Source: Paraburkholderia oxyphila NBRC 105797 (GTDB lineage: Bacteria > Pseudomonadota > Gammaproteobacteria > Burkholderiales > Burkholderiaceae). Taken from it: a DNA stretch of 64,000 bases. The notes beneath the pieces were generated by a model. That model did not search any database and was not told the origin of the DNA. It saw nothing but the letters and a program-made list of their open reading frames with translations. The stretch covers positions 1 through 64,000 of the forward strand of contig NZ_BAYD01000043.1 in NCBI RefSeq assembly GCF_000685075.1, given 5' to 3'. This document shows, in pieces, positions 46,856 to 55,108 of the stretch (its first letter is position 1; the number at the start of each line of letters is the position of its first letter). The position numbers and the translations under genes were made by a program.

Positions 46856-48399
46856 CGCTCACTGTGAGGAAGATTCAGATAGTCGAACTGCACGCGAGCC
46901 ATGTTCCGATCTCGCTGCATGGCCCCCAATCGCTGTCCGGGACAATGAAGGCATCCGCTTGCCCGCGGGCCCGATTGCTTGATCGTCTTGTGGCGGTGTG
47001 TCGAGTCGACACAGATCTTGCATGTTCGGAGTAGCCGATTCTCCTGGTAGATATGTGGTCACATGGCATGGAGAGAGTTGGAGATCCTTGCGGGCTTCGT
47101 TTAGCCTGCCCCCGCGAGAAGAGGCAATTGTCACGGCTTGACTGCTCGCTGTGTCGAGTCGACACACACGTGCCTGCTTCAGATTGAACGGCCGACGTCA
47201 GCATCTTGTGGTCGCCTCGACGCAGCGGCTGGCTTCCCCCGAGTATCAGATGCTGGAGTAGCACGTCGGATTTGAATCTCTACTCGTGGACGCGCTACCG
47301 TCGTTGCTGTGCTCCACGTGTCGCCGACCGTACGGTGGACCGTCTGCCTCGAACTCCGTATGAACGGTGTGTCGAGTCGACACATGTCTGTGCTTACGCC
47401 GGATCGCACGCCCGCCTCGCGACTCTGGTGTGTCGACTCGACACACCGTTCATTACCCGCGTCAGGTATCCGATGGTTGAGTCACACGTCGGATTTGGTT
47501 AGACACCACCTTCTAACCCGTTGCCCTCGTTACCGAGTTCCATGGGGTCGGCAATTGTGCTGCAGTGCGGTTGCCTGAAACGCCACATCAGCAATGTGTC
47601 GACTCGACACACGTCTCAGTTCACACCACACTCAACGGCCACCCATCGAACCTGATGTGTCGAGTCGACACACCCGATACCTTCCCCGGGCGAACCGTTC
47701 GACGCTCAAGTAACACGAGAGGATTCGAACCACAAAGGGGCGAGCTATTATCTGTCCCGCCCGGCGGCGCGTCTCATCCGCTACAAGATTGAGGCGCGCT
47801 TTAACCGTCGCGCGAAAGTTGTGTCGAGTCGACACAACCAGTCCCGGGAGAACCCAACGGCACACGGTGCCCGTACACAGCCTCCGGCCCAGCCTTGCTT
47901 GAACCGCTACCAAGCCCGTGTGTCGACTCGACACATCCATACCGTGCGCCGTACGACCAACACACAGCGCTGATAAAACCTGGCCACGGCTCCGCTCGCT
48001 GACGCCGGCACCACGCGCTGCCGCGCCTGAGCCGCTACCCAATCTATGTGTCGACTCGACACACATTCCTGCAGACACCGGATTGGCGGCACAACTCCAG
48101 GGATTGCTGTGTCGACTCGACACAGCACTCAATCGCCCACCGCTCCACTCCACCAGCCCCTAACTCCCTCTCCCGTGTGTCGACTCGACACAGCACGCAA
48201 TCGTCCACCGCCCCACTCCGCCAGTTCCCAACTCTCCTACCCTCCCGTGTGTCGACTCGACACACGCTCCCGTAGACACCCGATTGGCAGCGCAACTCCA
48301 GGCCACGACGTGTCGACTCGACACAGCACTCAATCGCCCACCGCCTCCACTCCACCAGCCTCCCAACCACCCCGCCCTCCCGTGTGTCGACTCGACACA
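46306..48399. repeat. parS: Array of 18 interrupted palindromes, probable parS centromere
   Basis: Eighteen copies of TGTGTCGA-S-TCGACACA (S is G or C), all perfect except the one at 48309, which has C in the first position. Starts: 46306, 46483, 46660, 46839, 46997, 47150, 47368, 47429, 47595, 47656, 47820, 47919, 48047, 48108, 48176, 48248, 48309, 48383. The 8-bp arms are symmetrical around one central base. The array lies just beyond the parB end and its terminator, which fits binding sites of the neighbouring ParB. Copy number is high for a parS cluster; a role other than partition cannot be excluded. Confidence 0.8.
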
Positions 48400-48422
48400 C
48401 GCGAAATCTCGTGACGAAAAAA

Positions 48423-48440
48423 AGCCCGCATACGCGGGCT
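48423..48440 (-). terminator. Rho-independent terminator of parAB
   Basis: On the minus strand the stem AGCCCGC/GCGGGCT with a 4-base loop is followed by a run of seven T. It lies 33 bp past the parB stop and separates the operon from the palindrome array. Confidence 0.9.
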
Positions 48441-48472
48441 CTCGACAACCACCTGACAACCTGACCTCATTC

Positions 48473-49474
48473 TCAACCAGGCTTCACATTGAACAACTGG
48501 CTGATGAGTTCACGAATCTGCGTCTCCTGCGCATCCGAAAGCACGCCAGTCTTCAGCTTCACGGTGAAGCTATTCGTATCCTTCGTGATGCTGCCCGCGT
48601 GGCTCTTGCCCGAGAAAATCTTCTCGATGCTGCGCTCCGAAACGCTCTGCTCGCTGTCGCCGCGGTCCGACTGCGCGCCAATCGCCGCAGCCAGTTTCCC
48701 CTGATCCAGCGTTCCGGCCACCACTGCCGGCCAAAGCTCGCGCGCCGCCTTCAGTCCTTGCGCACCATGCTTCTTGATCGCCGAAACGATCTCGTCCGCC
48801 GCCGATCCGCCCAGCAGCCGGGGATTCAGATCGAGGTCGCGACGGATAAAGTCGGGCAGTTTCTCGAACGCGAGAAAGCGATACAAGCCCTTGCGCGACA
48901 TGCCCAGCGCCTCCGCCATACGCGTGCGCGTCGGAAACTCCCGCTCCGCGCGGCGCAGCGACTGGCCAATTTCGTAGTCGGTCAGATCCTCGCGCCCGAC
49001 GTTCTCGACCAGCGCGAGCACGGCCATATCCTGATCGGAACAGTCGATCACCGAGGCCCGAATCTCTTCCTCATGCAGCAGGACGTGCGCACGCAGGCGT
49101 CGTTCGCCGGCAATCAACTGGTAGCCGCTGTCGGCGCGCCGCACGACGACGGGCTCCACCAGCCCCACTTCACGAATCGATTCGGCCAGCGACGCCAGAC
49201 CTTCGTCGCTGAAGATCTTGCGCGGCTGCCAGGGGTTCGGTTGAATCGCGCTTACCGGAAGCATGAGCTTGTCGCTCGTGTTCTCGAGCTCCTGGATACG
49301 CTGCTGCGCCACGGCCAGCGCGCCCAGCATTCCGGGGCCGGTCTTGAACGCGCTGCTGCGGCGAGGTTCCGCCGCCACGGGCGCGGGCCGTTCAGTCCGC
49401 TCGGTCGTCTGACGCTCCGAAGCCGAACCGAGCTCGGCGGTCTTGGCCGCCATCTTGTCGCGAAATGAGCTCAT
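48473..49474 (-). CDS. parB: ParB partition protein
   Basis: A 333-residue ParB-family DNA-binding CTPase. The N-terminal domain has IQPNPWQPRKIF and the nucleotide-binding LIAGERRLRAHVLL (GERR near residues 123-126), then LALVENVGREDLTDYEIGQS; the helix-turn-helix is TRMAEALGMSRKGLYRFLAF. The C terminus is the dimer domain. ParB loads on parS and spreads, forming the complex moved by ParA. The start at MSSFRDKM overlaps the parA stop by 4 bp; an ATG five codons earlier is possible. The array immediately downstream is the likely target. Confidence 0.93.
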   Translation of the reverse strand: MSSFRDKMAAKTAELGSASERQTTERTERPAPVAAEPRRSSAFKTGPGMLGALAVAQQRIQELENTSDKLMLPVSAIQPNPWQPRKIFSDEGLASLAESIREVGLVEPVVVRRADSGYQLIAGERRLRAHVLLHEEEIRASVIDCSDQDMAVLALVENVGREDLTDYEIGQSLRRAEREFPTRTRMAEALGMSRKGLYRFLAFEKLPDFIRRDLDLNPRLLGGSAADEIVSAIKKHGAQGLKAARELWPAVVAGTLDQGKLAAAIGAQSDRGDSEQSVSERSIEKIFSGKSHAGSITKDTNSFTVKLKTGVLSDAQETQIRELISQLFNVKPG

Positions 49475-50679
49475 TTCCCGGCCCTCCATTGCTCAACATA
49501 AAGGTCATCGATCCAGCGCACGTAATCCGTCAGCGGCTGTCGGACACGCGCCACTGTCTTGTCGGCGAGGTCGCCCTTGCTGATATCGAACACGGTGGCC
49601 ATCGCCAGCGCGCCGTTGCTCATCGCGGAGCTCGCCGGCACTTCCACGGCGCTGACCCAATCCTTGTAGGTGCGCTGCACCCACGATCGAACGACCGGCG
49701 CCGACGACGTCTTGCCGTAGTCCACCTTCGACAGCAGCACTGAGACGAAGTCGTAGGTCTTTTCGTCGCCGCGTTCCATGATCGTATGGGCGAGATCGGA
49801 AAACAGACTCCAGAACGAAACCGAGCTGATGAAGTCGAGGCTCTCTGGAACCAGCGGCATGACCATCGCGTCGGCGGCCATCAGGGCGTTGATCGTGAGG
49901 TACGACAGCGACGGCGCGGTATCGAGAATGATGTAGTCGTAGTGCTGGCGCAGCGTCTGCACGCCCTGGCGCAGCAAGTCCCAGAACTTGAAGCCCGGAT
50001 TCTTGATGACGGTGCCGGGAATATGAAATTCCGCCGAGAACAGCGTGGGGTGTGCCGGAATGACATCGAGCCCATCCCAATAGGTCGGTTGCACGAAATT
50101 CAGCAGCCCGCCTTCCATTTGCGGATCGTAAATGAACGGCAGGACCGTGCTGTCCTCGGTCACTTCCTTTTCCGCGTAGAGACCGCACAGCTCGGTGAGC
50201 GATGCCTGCGGGTCGAGGTCGATGAGCAGCACGCGGCGGCCGCGCAGCGTCAGACCTTGCGCGAGGCACATCGTCGTGGTGGTCTTGGTCGAGCCGCCCT
50301 TGAAGTTGGCGACGAGAATCACCTTGCCGTCGGCGTCGCGCACGCCCGTATGGAGCGGCGTCTGATAAATATCCGAAACCTGCTGGACCCAGGTGCGCGC
50401 TTCAGGCAAGGTAAACACCCGGCTACGCCCCGAACCCTGCGCCTCGCCTTGCGGCAAGCCCTCGCGGGTGGCGAGCAGATTGTTGAGCTTGATGCGGTCG
50501 ATGCCGCACAGCTCGGCGACTTGCGCGGACGTGAATGTGGGCGCCATCTTCCGCGGCTTGGGCGCCAGCATCATTTCCCGAAGTTCTTCTGACAGATGAC
50601 CGGCTTCTTCTGCAAACTGCGTAACCGCTGAAAGGTCCACGCGCCGGTCAATCGATGGAAATTCGATAGTTTTTGCCAT
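49471..50679 (-). CDS. parA: ParA partition ATPase (type Ia, with N-terminal DNA-binding domain)
   Basis: A 402-residue partition ATPase. Residues about 48-100 form a helix-turn-helix domain (FTSAQVAELCGIDRIKLNNL), which in type Ia ParA proteins represses the operon promoter. The ATPase core has the deviant Walker A KGGSTKTTTT (residues 127-136), DLDPQASLTEL and ILDTAPSLSYLTINAL. It positions replicon copies in the cell together with ParB. It is transcribed divergently from rep, with the iteron region between. An AAAGCGTA repeat set directly upstream is a plausible operator. Confidence 0.95.
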   Translation of the reverse strand: MAKTIEFPSIDRRVDLSAVTQFAEEAGHLSEELREMMLAPKPRKMAPTFTSAQVAELCGIDRIKLNNLLATREGLPQGEAQGSGRSRVFTLPEARTWVQQVSDIYQTPLHTGVRDADGKVILVANFKGGSTKTTTTMCLAQGLTLRGRRVLLIDLDPQASLTELCGLYAEKEVTEDSTVLPFIYDPQMEGGLLNFVQPTYWDGLDVIPAHPTLFSAEFHIPGTVIKNPGFKFWDLLRQGVQTLRQHYDYIILDTAPSLSYLTINALMAADAMVMPLVPESLDFISSVSFWSLFSDLAHTIMERGDEKTYDFVSVLLSKVDYGKTSSAPVVRSWVQRTYKDWVSAVEVPASSAMSNGALAMATVFDISKGDLADKTVARVRQPLTDYVRWIDDLYVEQWRAGK

Positions 50680-50681
50680 TA

Positions 50682-50733
50682 ATACGCTTTTTATCGGAAT
50701 TTGGACAAAGCGTAGAATACAGGAAAAGCGTAT
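50682..50733. promoter_or_regulatory. Probable ParA operator/promoter of parAB
   Basis: A perfect 10-bp inverted pair ATACGCTTTT (50682-50691) and AAAAGCGTAT (50724-50733) flanks a third copy, AAAGCGTA (50707-50714). The set begins 3 bp upstream of the parA start codon. Type Ia ParA proteins bind such sites through their N-terminal domain to repress their own operon. Confidence 0.65.
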
Positions 50734-50994
50734 CGAAACACACTCATTGAGGACGATTTTTTAAAAAATCGACCTTTTTATTTGCGCTATAACGGGCTCG
50801 GAGCGTTCGGTCCACCCTCAGGCCTTCACCCATGTGCCAAGCCGCCTATGAGGCGATTAAGGCCGTCTCCGTCGATCTGCTTATTTTTTAGGCAATTTGA
50901 CCCTGGAATCTTCTGCCACGCCTCCATGCGTTGCCTTTCATTCCGGCTTCACGACCTCACGCGACAATCCAGGCGCGCTAGTGGGACCCGCGAA

Positions 50995-51561
50995 GGTCAC
51001 GATTTTTGTGCACTTTCGCTAATCCACGAAATGATGCAATCGATGCCAGGTTCGGCGGTAACGGAATTTGTGCACCCGCGCGTGCTTTAACGACTCTGGC
51101 GCCGGCAATCGGCACAAAAACCGTTACCTGCTCCGGGCCGCAGTGAACGGAGAAATGCCAAACCGCGGAATTGCACAAAAAACGTGACCATCGCCGAGCG
51201 TTTCCAGGGCAGCCGCCTCTGGCGCGGCGCCTCGAAACTGTGAAAGTGATGTCCTTGAGCAGGTTCAGCACGGACAAGCACATAGAACCGCGCACAAAAA
51301 CCGTTACCGTTTGCTGCTTCGAAGCCTCTCACCACGTCCGGGCGCATCCCCGACTGCCTCTGCACATAAAACGTTACCCCAGGGAATACCCGGCCGTGCT
51401 GCACAAAAAACGCTACCTTCAACTCGAAGACGTCGGCACGCACAAAAACCGTTACCAGGCAGCGCTGAAGGCACGAGAAATTTGTCCTCGTGAACGCAGG
51501 TTCGGCGCGCCACACACAAACCGTTACCTTAGTGGCGACCGTTCGCACATAAAACGTTGCT
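50995..51561. repeat. Iteron group 1 (ten 17-bp sites)
   Basis: Ten sites match GCACAWAAAMCGTTACC with few changes. Two on the minus strand: 50995-51011 and 51057-51073. Eight on the plus strand starting at 51112, 51173, 51292, 51362, 51401, 51440, 51512 and 51545. Several are separated by about 39 or 70 bp. They are expected binding sites of the Rep protein encoded at 52.0 kb, used for initiation and copy-number control. Confidence 0.88.
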
Positions 51562-51823
51562 TCTGGCGACCCATGAGTGCCTGGAGAAGAGCCAATGACG
51601 ACGCGAAACCCGTGCGATCGCCACGTCAATCCCCCGTCTACACGGCTTTCCATGCACTTCGCAGTGAGAACTTCACCTGCACGCCCCTAGCCGATTTGCA
51701 TGATTTTTCGCGCGAAGCGTCTTTGTTGCTCGCGGTTGGTTTGTTTACTTAAACATAAAAAAACCCACAAACCCACTAACGCACGCTTCCAGATCCTTTG
51801 TGTTCAAGGACTTGGCCTCGAAA

Positions 51824-51969
51824 AGCACCGGTCTATGTGCAAGAGGCATCGGTTTATGTGCGAAGAGGTGCCGATTTTTGTGCTGGCAATGGAGAGGTCT
51901 ATGTGCAGTTCGGCACGTTTTTTGTGCGCACCCTTCAAGGTTCGCCGTTCGAGGTAACGTTTATTGTGT
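51824..51969 (-). repeat. Iteron group 2 (six helically phased sites before rep)
   Basis: Six minus-strand copies of the same 17-bp family, more degenerate at the TTACC end, start at 51824, 51845, 51867, 51890, 51911 and 51953. Steps of 21, 22, 23, 21 and 42 bp put them on one face of the helix, the usual iteron phasing. They end 50 bp before the rep start, so they probably also mediate autorepression of rep. Confidence 0.82.
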
Positions 51970-52019
51970 TGACTTGTGTTAGCGGAGTGATAGAGTCGCG
52001 GCCAATATCGACGGAGAGC

Positions 52020-53405
52020 ATGCGAATGTCGGAGGACAACGGACGCAGGACGACCACCCAGCAGATGTCGCTCGGGTTGTTTGAGGAGATGTCCGGCCAG
52101 CCCATCAGCGAGAGCACGAGAGAGATCGGCTTTCAGCGCAACAACGTTTTCGTGGCGATCAATGGCCTTGGCCTGTCGTCGCGGCGCTTTATCGACGCCG
52201 CCTACTTCATCGCCGCCCAGGAACCGTTGCCGCGCGAGATCTACGACGTCGACCTGAACTACTTCAAGTGGCTCATGCGCTACGAGAGCCGCAACGTGCG
52301 CCATCTGCAGAGCGTGATCAAGGAGGCGCAGCGGGTGCTCATCGAGGTGACGGACACGCCACCCGACCGCGCGCCCAGTGAAGAGGACCAGTGGATTTCC
52401 GAGCAACTGATGGGCAGCGTCAAGATCGGCAAGGGGCGCATCCAGTTTCGCATCCCGCCGCTGATGCTGCGCCACATCACCGGCCCGGACAAGCACCACT
52501 GGCTCAACCTGTGCATCACCGCCGCCTTCTCGCAGACTTTCGCGCGAGCGATCTACGACTACGTGCTGCCCTACGTGAGCGCTGGCTTCACCGGGTGGAT
52601 CGAGCTCGACGTCATGCGCCGCTGGCCCGGCAAGCTCGGTTCGAGCGCCTCGGAGTTCAAGCATTTCCGGCCGAAGTATCTCGACCCGGCCGTGCGCCAG
52701 ATCAACGAGCTCTCCGACATCGACTTGAGCTACGAGACGCGGGCCGATTCCGAAACCTCGCGCAAGATCAACAAGATCCGCTTTCGCCTGAAGCGCAAGG
52801 ATACGGTTGCCGCCATGCTCAGCCGGCAGCCCGACGCTCACGACCTGCTGCTCACGCTCAAGGAAGAGTTCGGCCTGAGCAACAAGCAGTTCGACGTGAT
52901 CGCCGAGCATCGCATGAGCTGGACCGACGAGCGGATCCAGCAGGCCATCGAGTACACGCGCTTTCGCCTTGATCAAGGCAAGGTGACCAGGAGCCCGGCC
53001 GGCTATCTCATGAAGGCGCTGAGCCACAACTGGCAGGTGTCGGAGGCCGAGCGCAAGATGGTCGCGATCCAGACCGAACTGGCCGTCGCCGCGAGCGCCG
53101 AGGAAACGGCGAAGGCCGAGGCCGGCACTGCCGTGAAGCAGAGCATTGCCGCGCGCGACGAAGAGGCGCGCACGCGCCGCAACGACGAAGTCCTGCGTGG
53201 GCGCGAGCATTTCGAATCCGCAGACGAGAAGACCCGCAAGGAGCTCGTGCGCCTGTACATCGCCTCGCAGGCCGGCAAGCTCATGCTGCGCCGCCTGAAG
53301 CTCGAGGCCGGCGCGTTGTCGGACGCCAATATCCTCAGCCACTCCGATCTGTCGTGGTATTTCGGGCAGTTCGTGTACGGCAAGCTCAAGCAAAGCGCTG
53401 CGTGA
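52020..53405 (+). CDS. repA: Replication initiator protein (RepA)
   Basis: A 461-residue initiator of the Rep_3-like (winged-helix) group used by Burkholderiaceae secondary replicons. Recognisable stretches are SLGLFEEMSGQPISESTREI near the N terminus, LNYFKWLMRYESRNVRHLQS, SVKIGKGRIQFRIPPLMLRH and FTGWIELDVMRRWPG, giving two tandem winged helices, followed by a helical C-terminal part. It should bind the iterons, open the origin and recruit the helicase. Start: ATG after GGAGAGC; a second ATG two codons later is equally spaced for the ribosome. The open frame upstream crosses the iterons and is not coding. Confidence 0.92.
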   Translation: MRMSEDNGRRTTTQQMSLGLFEEMSGQPISESTREIGFQRNNVFVAINGLGLSSRRFIDAAYFIAAQEPLPREIYDVDLNYFKWLMRYESRNVRHLQSVIKEAQRVLIEVTDTPPDRAPSEEDQWISEQLMGSVKIGKGRIQFRIPPLMLRHITGPDKHHWLNLCITAAFSQTFARAIYDYVLPYVSAGFTGWIELDVMRRWPGKLGSSASEFKHFRPKYLDPAVRQINELSDIDLSYETRADSETSRKINKIRFRLKRKDTVAAMLSRQPDAHDLLLTLKEEFGLSNKQFDVIAEHRMSWTDERIQQAIEYTRFRLDQGKVTRSPAGYLMKALSHNWQVSEAERKMVAIQTELAVAASAEETAKAEAGTAVKQSIAARDEEARTRRNDEVLRGREHFESADEKTRKELVRLYIASQAGKLMLRRLKLEAGALSDANILSHSDLSWYFGQFVYGKLKQSAA

Positions 53406-53486
53406 CCAATGTCTGGACGTTCGCGGGACCCGCGCACGCGGAAATGTTGACGCCGGATCAATGACTTAGGTGCTTCGTCCCAGGGA

Positions 53487-53521
53487 GTATCCACAAGCTT
53501 GTCCACGAAAACTGTGGATAA
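53487..53521. promoter_or_regulatory. DnaA-box-like sites downstream of rep
   Basis: A perfect DnaA box TTATCCACA lies on the minus strand (53513-53521, read as TGTGGATAA). GTATCCACA (53487-53495) differs by one base, and TTGTCCACG (53500-53508) by two. They lie 80 bp past the rep stop and could form part of the origin or its regulation. Confidence 0.65.
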
Positions 53522-53624
53522 CCTGCCTGCTTGATCCGGGTACGTTTTCCAATGTCGGGGCCGCAACCCCGCAGCCGCAAAACTAAATCGGAATCCTGAT
53601 CAAATCGTGCGCCTGGCGCGCGCG

Positions 53625-54089
53625 TCACACCGCAAGCAAGAGCGCTTGCGCGGCCAGTTTGCCCAGCATCGTGCCGCGGCACAGCGGGGCGCCGCAGCGG
53701 CAGGCATAGTCGCGCTGTGCGTCGCTTTCCGCTTCCTGATCGATCTCGAGCGCGTAGTCGATGAAGAGTTCCTCGCCCGGCGCGATGTCGCGGATCGCCT
53801 CGATGAACACGCGCGCGCCGTCCTCGATCGCCTCGCAGTTCGCGGCGCACGCATGATTGAGCCAGCGGGCGCCATTGCCGCCGCGCCCGCCGTCGATCAC
53901 GCGCCCGTCGGAGAGGCCGAACAGGAACGTATGGCCCGAGTCGTTGCGCCGCGCATTCCAGCGCGCCGCCTCGCGCCAGGTGGTCACCATCCCCTTGTAT
54001 TCGAAGATGCGTTCCCCGGCGCGCAACGGAAGCAGCGCGAATACGCCTTTGCCATGCACCGGCGATTGCCGGACTGTCACACGTTTCAT
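53625..54089 (-). CDS. SET-domain protein-lysine methyltransferase-like protein
   Basis: A 154-residue protein consisting almost only of a SET domain: VRQSPVHGKGVFALLPLRAG, EYKGMVTTW, the cofactor-binding NHACAANCEA and GEELFIDYAL, then a post-SET-like Cys cluster (YACRCGAPLCRGTM). SET enzymes transfer methyl groups from S-adenosylmethionine to lysines. In bacteria their targets are mostly unknown. The start is at MKRVTVRQSPV, the family N terminus. It lies directly after the rep gene, on the opposite strand. Confidence 0.87.
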   Translation of the reverse strand: MKRVTVRQSPVHGKGVFALLPLRAGERIFEYKGMVTTWREAARWNARRNDSGHTFLFGLSDGRVIDGGRGGNGARWLNHACAANCEAIEDGARVFIEAIRDIAPGEELFIDYALEIDQEAESDAQRDYACRCGAPLCRGTMLGKLAAQALLLAV

Positions 54090-54357
54090 AGTCGTTGAAA
54101 TGGCGCAGTGGGGGACGGGAAGACGCCGAGTATAAGCCTGAAAAATGTCGGCGAATACCGCAACGTGAGCGCTCGACACGAAGCGCATTGCAACCCGCTT
54201 GTGTCTTTGCGGCAAGCCGCTCGCGCGTGCTTCGTTGCAGCGCTGCCCCACCCTCCTTTTGCAAGCCCGGCTGTGCGATTCCTTCGTCGCTCGCGTTGCG
54301 GTAGATTGACGTGGCGCTTGCGCGCGTCACTTCAATCGCGCCCGGGAGGGCCGGAAC

Positions 54358-54554
54358 ATGAGTACTTATTTCACCGAAGCCGCCTCCGCCGAGGCGGTCA
54401 ATGCACGCGTGGGCGAGCAGAGCGATCCGCGTCTGCGGGAGGTCATGGCCGCGCTCGTGCGCCATTTGCCTGCGTTCGTGCGCGCTACGAGCGCGTGGAA
54501 GGCGGCGAGACGCAATGGCGCTCGCAATTCGATTTCGTGCTGACGCCGCAATGA
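54358..54554 (+). pseudogene. Remnant of an intradiol ring-cleavage dioxygenase gene
   Basis: The first 45 codons (MSTYFTEAASAEAVNARVGE, then QSDPRLREVMAALVRHLPAF) look like the N-terminal dimer domain of catechol/hydroxyquinol 1,2-dioxygenases, which are about 280-310 residues long. After roughly 54490 the protein in that frame becomes meaningless, while another frame reads RYERVEGGETQWRSQFDFVL followed by TPQ and a stop, resembling an enzyme C terminus. An internal deletion of some 220 codons with a frame change would explain this. The N-terminal identity is from family memory; the C-terminal link is inference. Confidence 0.6.
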
Positions 54555-54586
54555 TGGCGTGACGGCAGGTGCCCAAGGAGAACCCG

Positions 54587-55108
54587 ATGCATCGAAGCGA
54601 TACCCGCAACCCCGCGCAAGAGGGCAAGCCCCCAGGCGAGCAACATGACGCGTGCGCATTGCCACTGGCACTCGTGAGCGCGCTAGACGGCGAGCACCTC
54701 GAGGCGCATGCCGACGAGGCCATGCGTCTCTCGACCGTGAGCGCCGATGGCTGGCCGCACGGCGCGCAATTGAGCGTGGGCGAGGTCCTGGCGGCCGACG
54801 CGCAGACGTTGCTCGTGGCGATGTGGCCGCGCTCGAACACCGCGCAGAACATGCTGCGCGACGCACGCCTCACGCTGACGCTGGTACACGACGGCGCGGT
54901 GCTGGAGATACGCGCGCGTGCGAGCCTGGTCGCCGAGCATCAGACGGCGCTCGACCTCAGCGTGTTCCGTCTGCATATCGAGCGCGTGGACGTGCATCGC
55001 GCGAAGTATGCCGAGGTGCTGAGCGGCGTGACCTTCCGCCTCCACGAGCGCGAGAAGGTGCTCGCGCGCTGGCGCGAGCAGATTGCGATGTTGCGCAAGC
55101 ATGTTTAG
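54587..55108 (+). CDS. Pyridoxamine 5'-phosphate oxidase-like FMN-binding protein
   Basis: A 173-residue split-barrel protein. The core RLSTVSADGWPHGAQLSVGE, LLVAMWPRSNTAQNML and LTLTLVHDGAVLEIRARASL match the pyridoxamine-5'-phosphate-oxidase-related FMN-binding family. True PdxH ligands are not evident, so it is a general flavin or F420-type split-barrel protein of unknown substrate. AAGGAG lies 6 bp upstream. It follows the dioxygenase remnant on the same strand. Confidence 0.82.
   Translation: MHRSDTRNPAQEGKPPGEQHDACALPLALVSALDGEHLEAHADEAMRLSTVSADGWPHGAQLSVGEVLAADAQTLLVAMWPRSNTAQNMLRDARLTLTLVHDGAVLEIRARASLVAEHQTALDLSVFRLHIERVDVHRAKYAEVLSGVTFRLHEREKVLARWREQIAMLRKHV

Larger units (their letters stand above)
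50680..52019. other. Replication origin region of a secondary replicon
   Basis: This 1.34-kb gap lies between divergent parA and rep genes. It holds the parA operator-like repeats, two groups of 17-bp iterons and AT-rich segments (around 50755-50790 and 51735-51780). Such organisation (par genes, iterons, initiator gene) is that of iteron-controlled origins of megaplasmids and second chromosomes in Burkholderiaceae. The melting site cannot be placed with certainty. Confidence 0.85.

Noticed and set aside
46306..48399. CRISPR array
   Set aside because: The repeats are only 17 bp, palindromic, irregularly spaced (61-218 bp) and occur in two orientations, and no cas genes are present.
46248..48448. 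Several 70-200-codon frames running through the palindrome array
   Set aside because: They repeat the translation of the palindromes (VSTRHT, CVESTH types) and exist because the repeats lack stops; they are not genes.
51171..51752. Open frame across the iteron region
   Set aside because: It merely reads through the iterons, has no ribosome site and resembles no protein.
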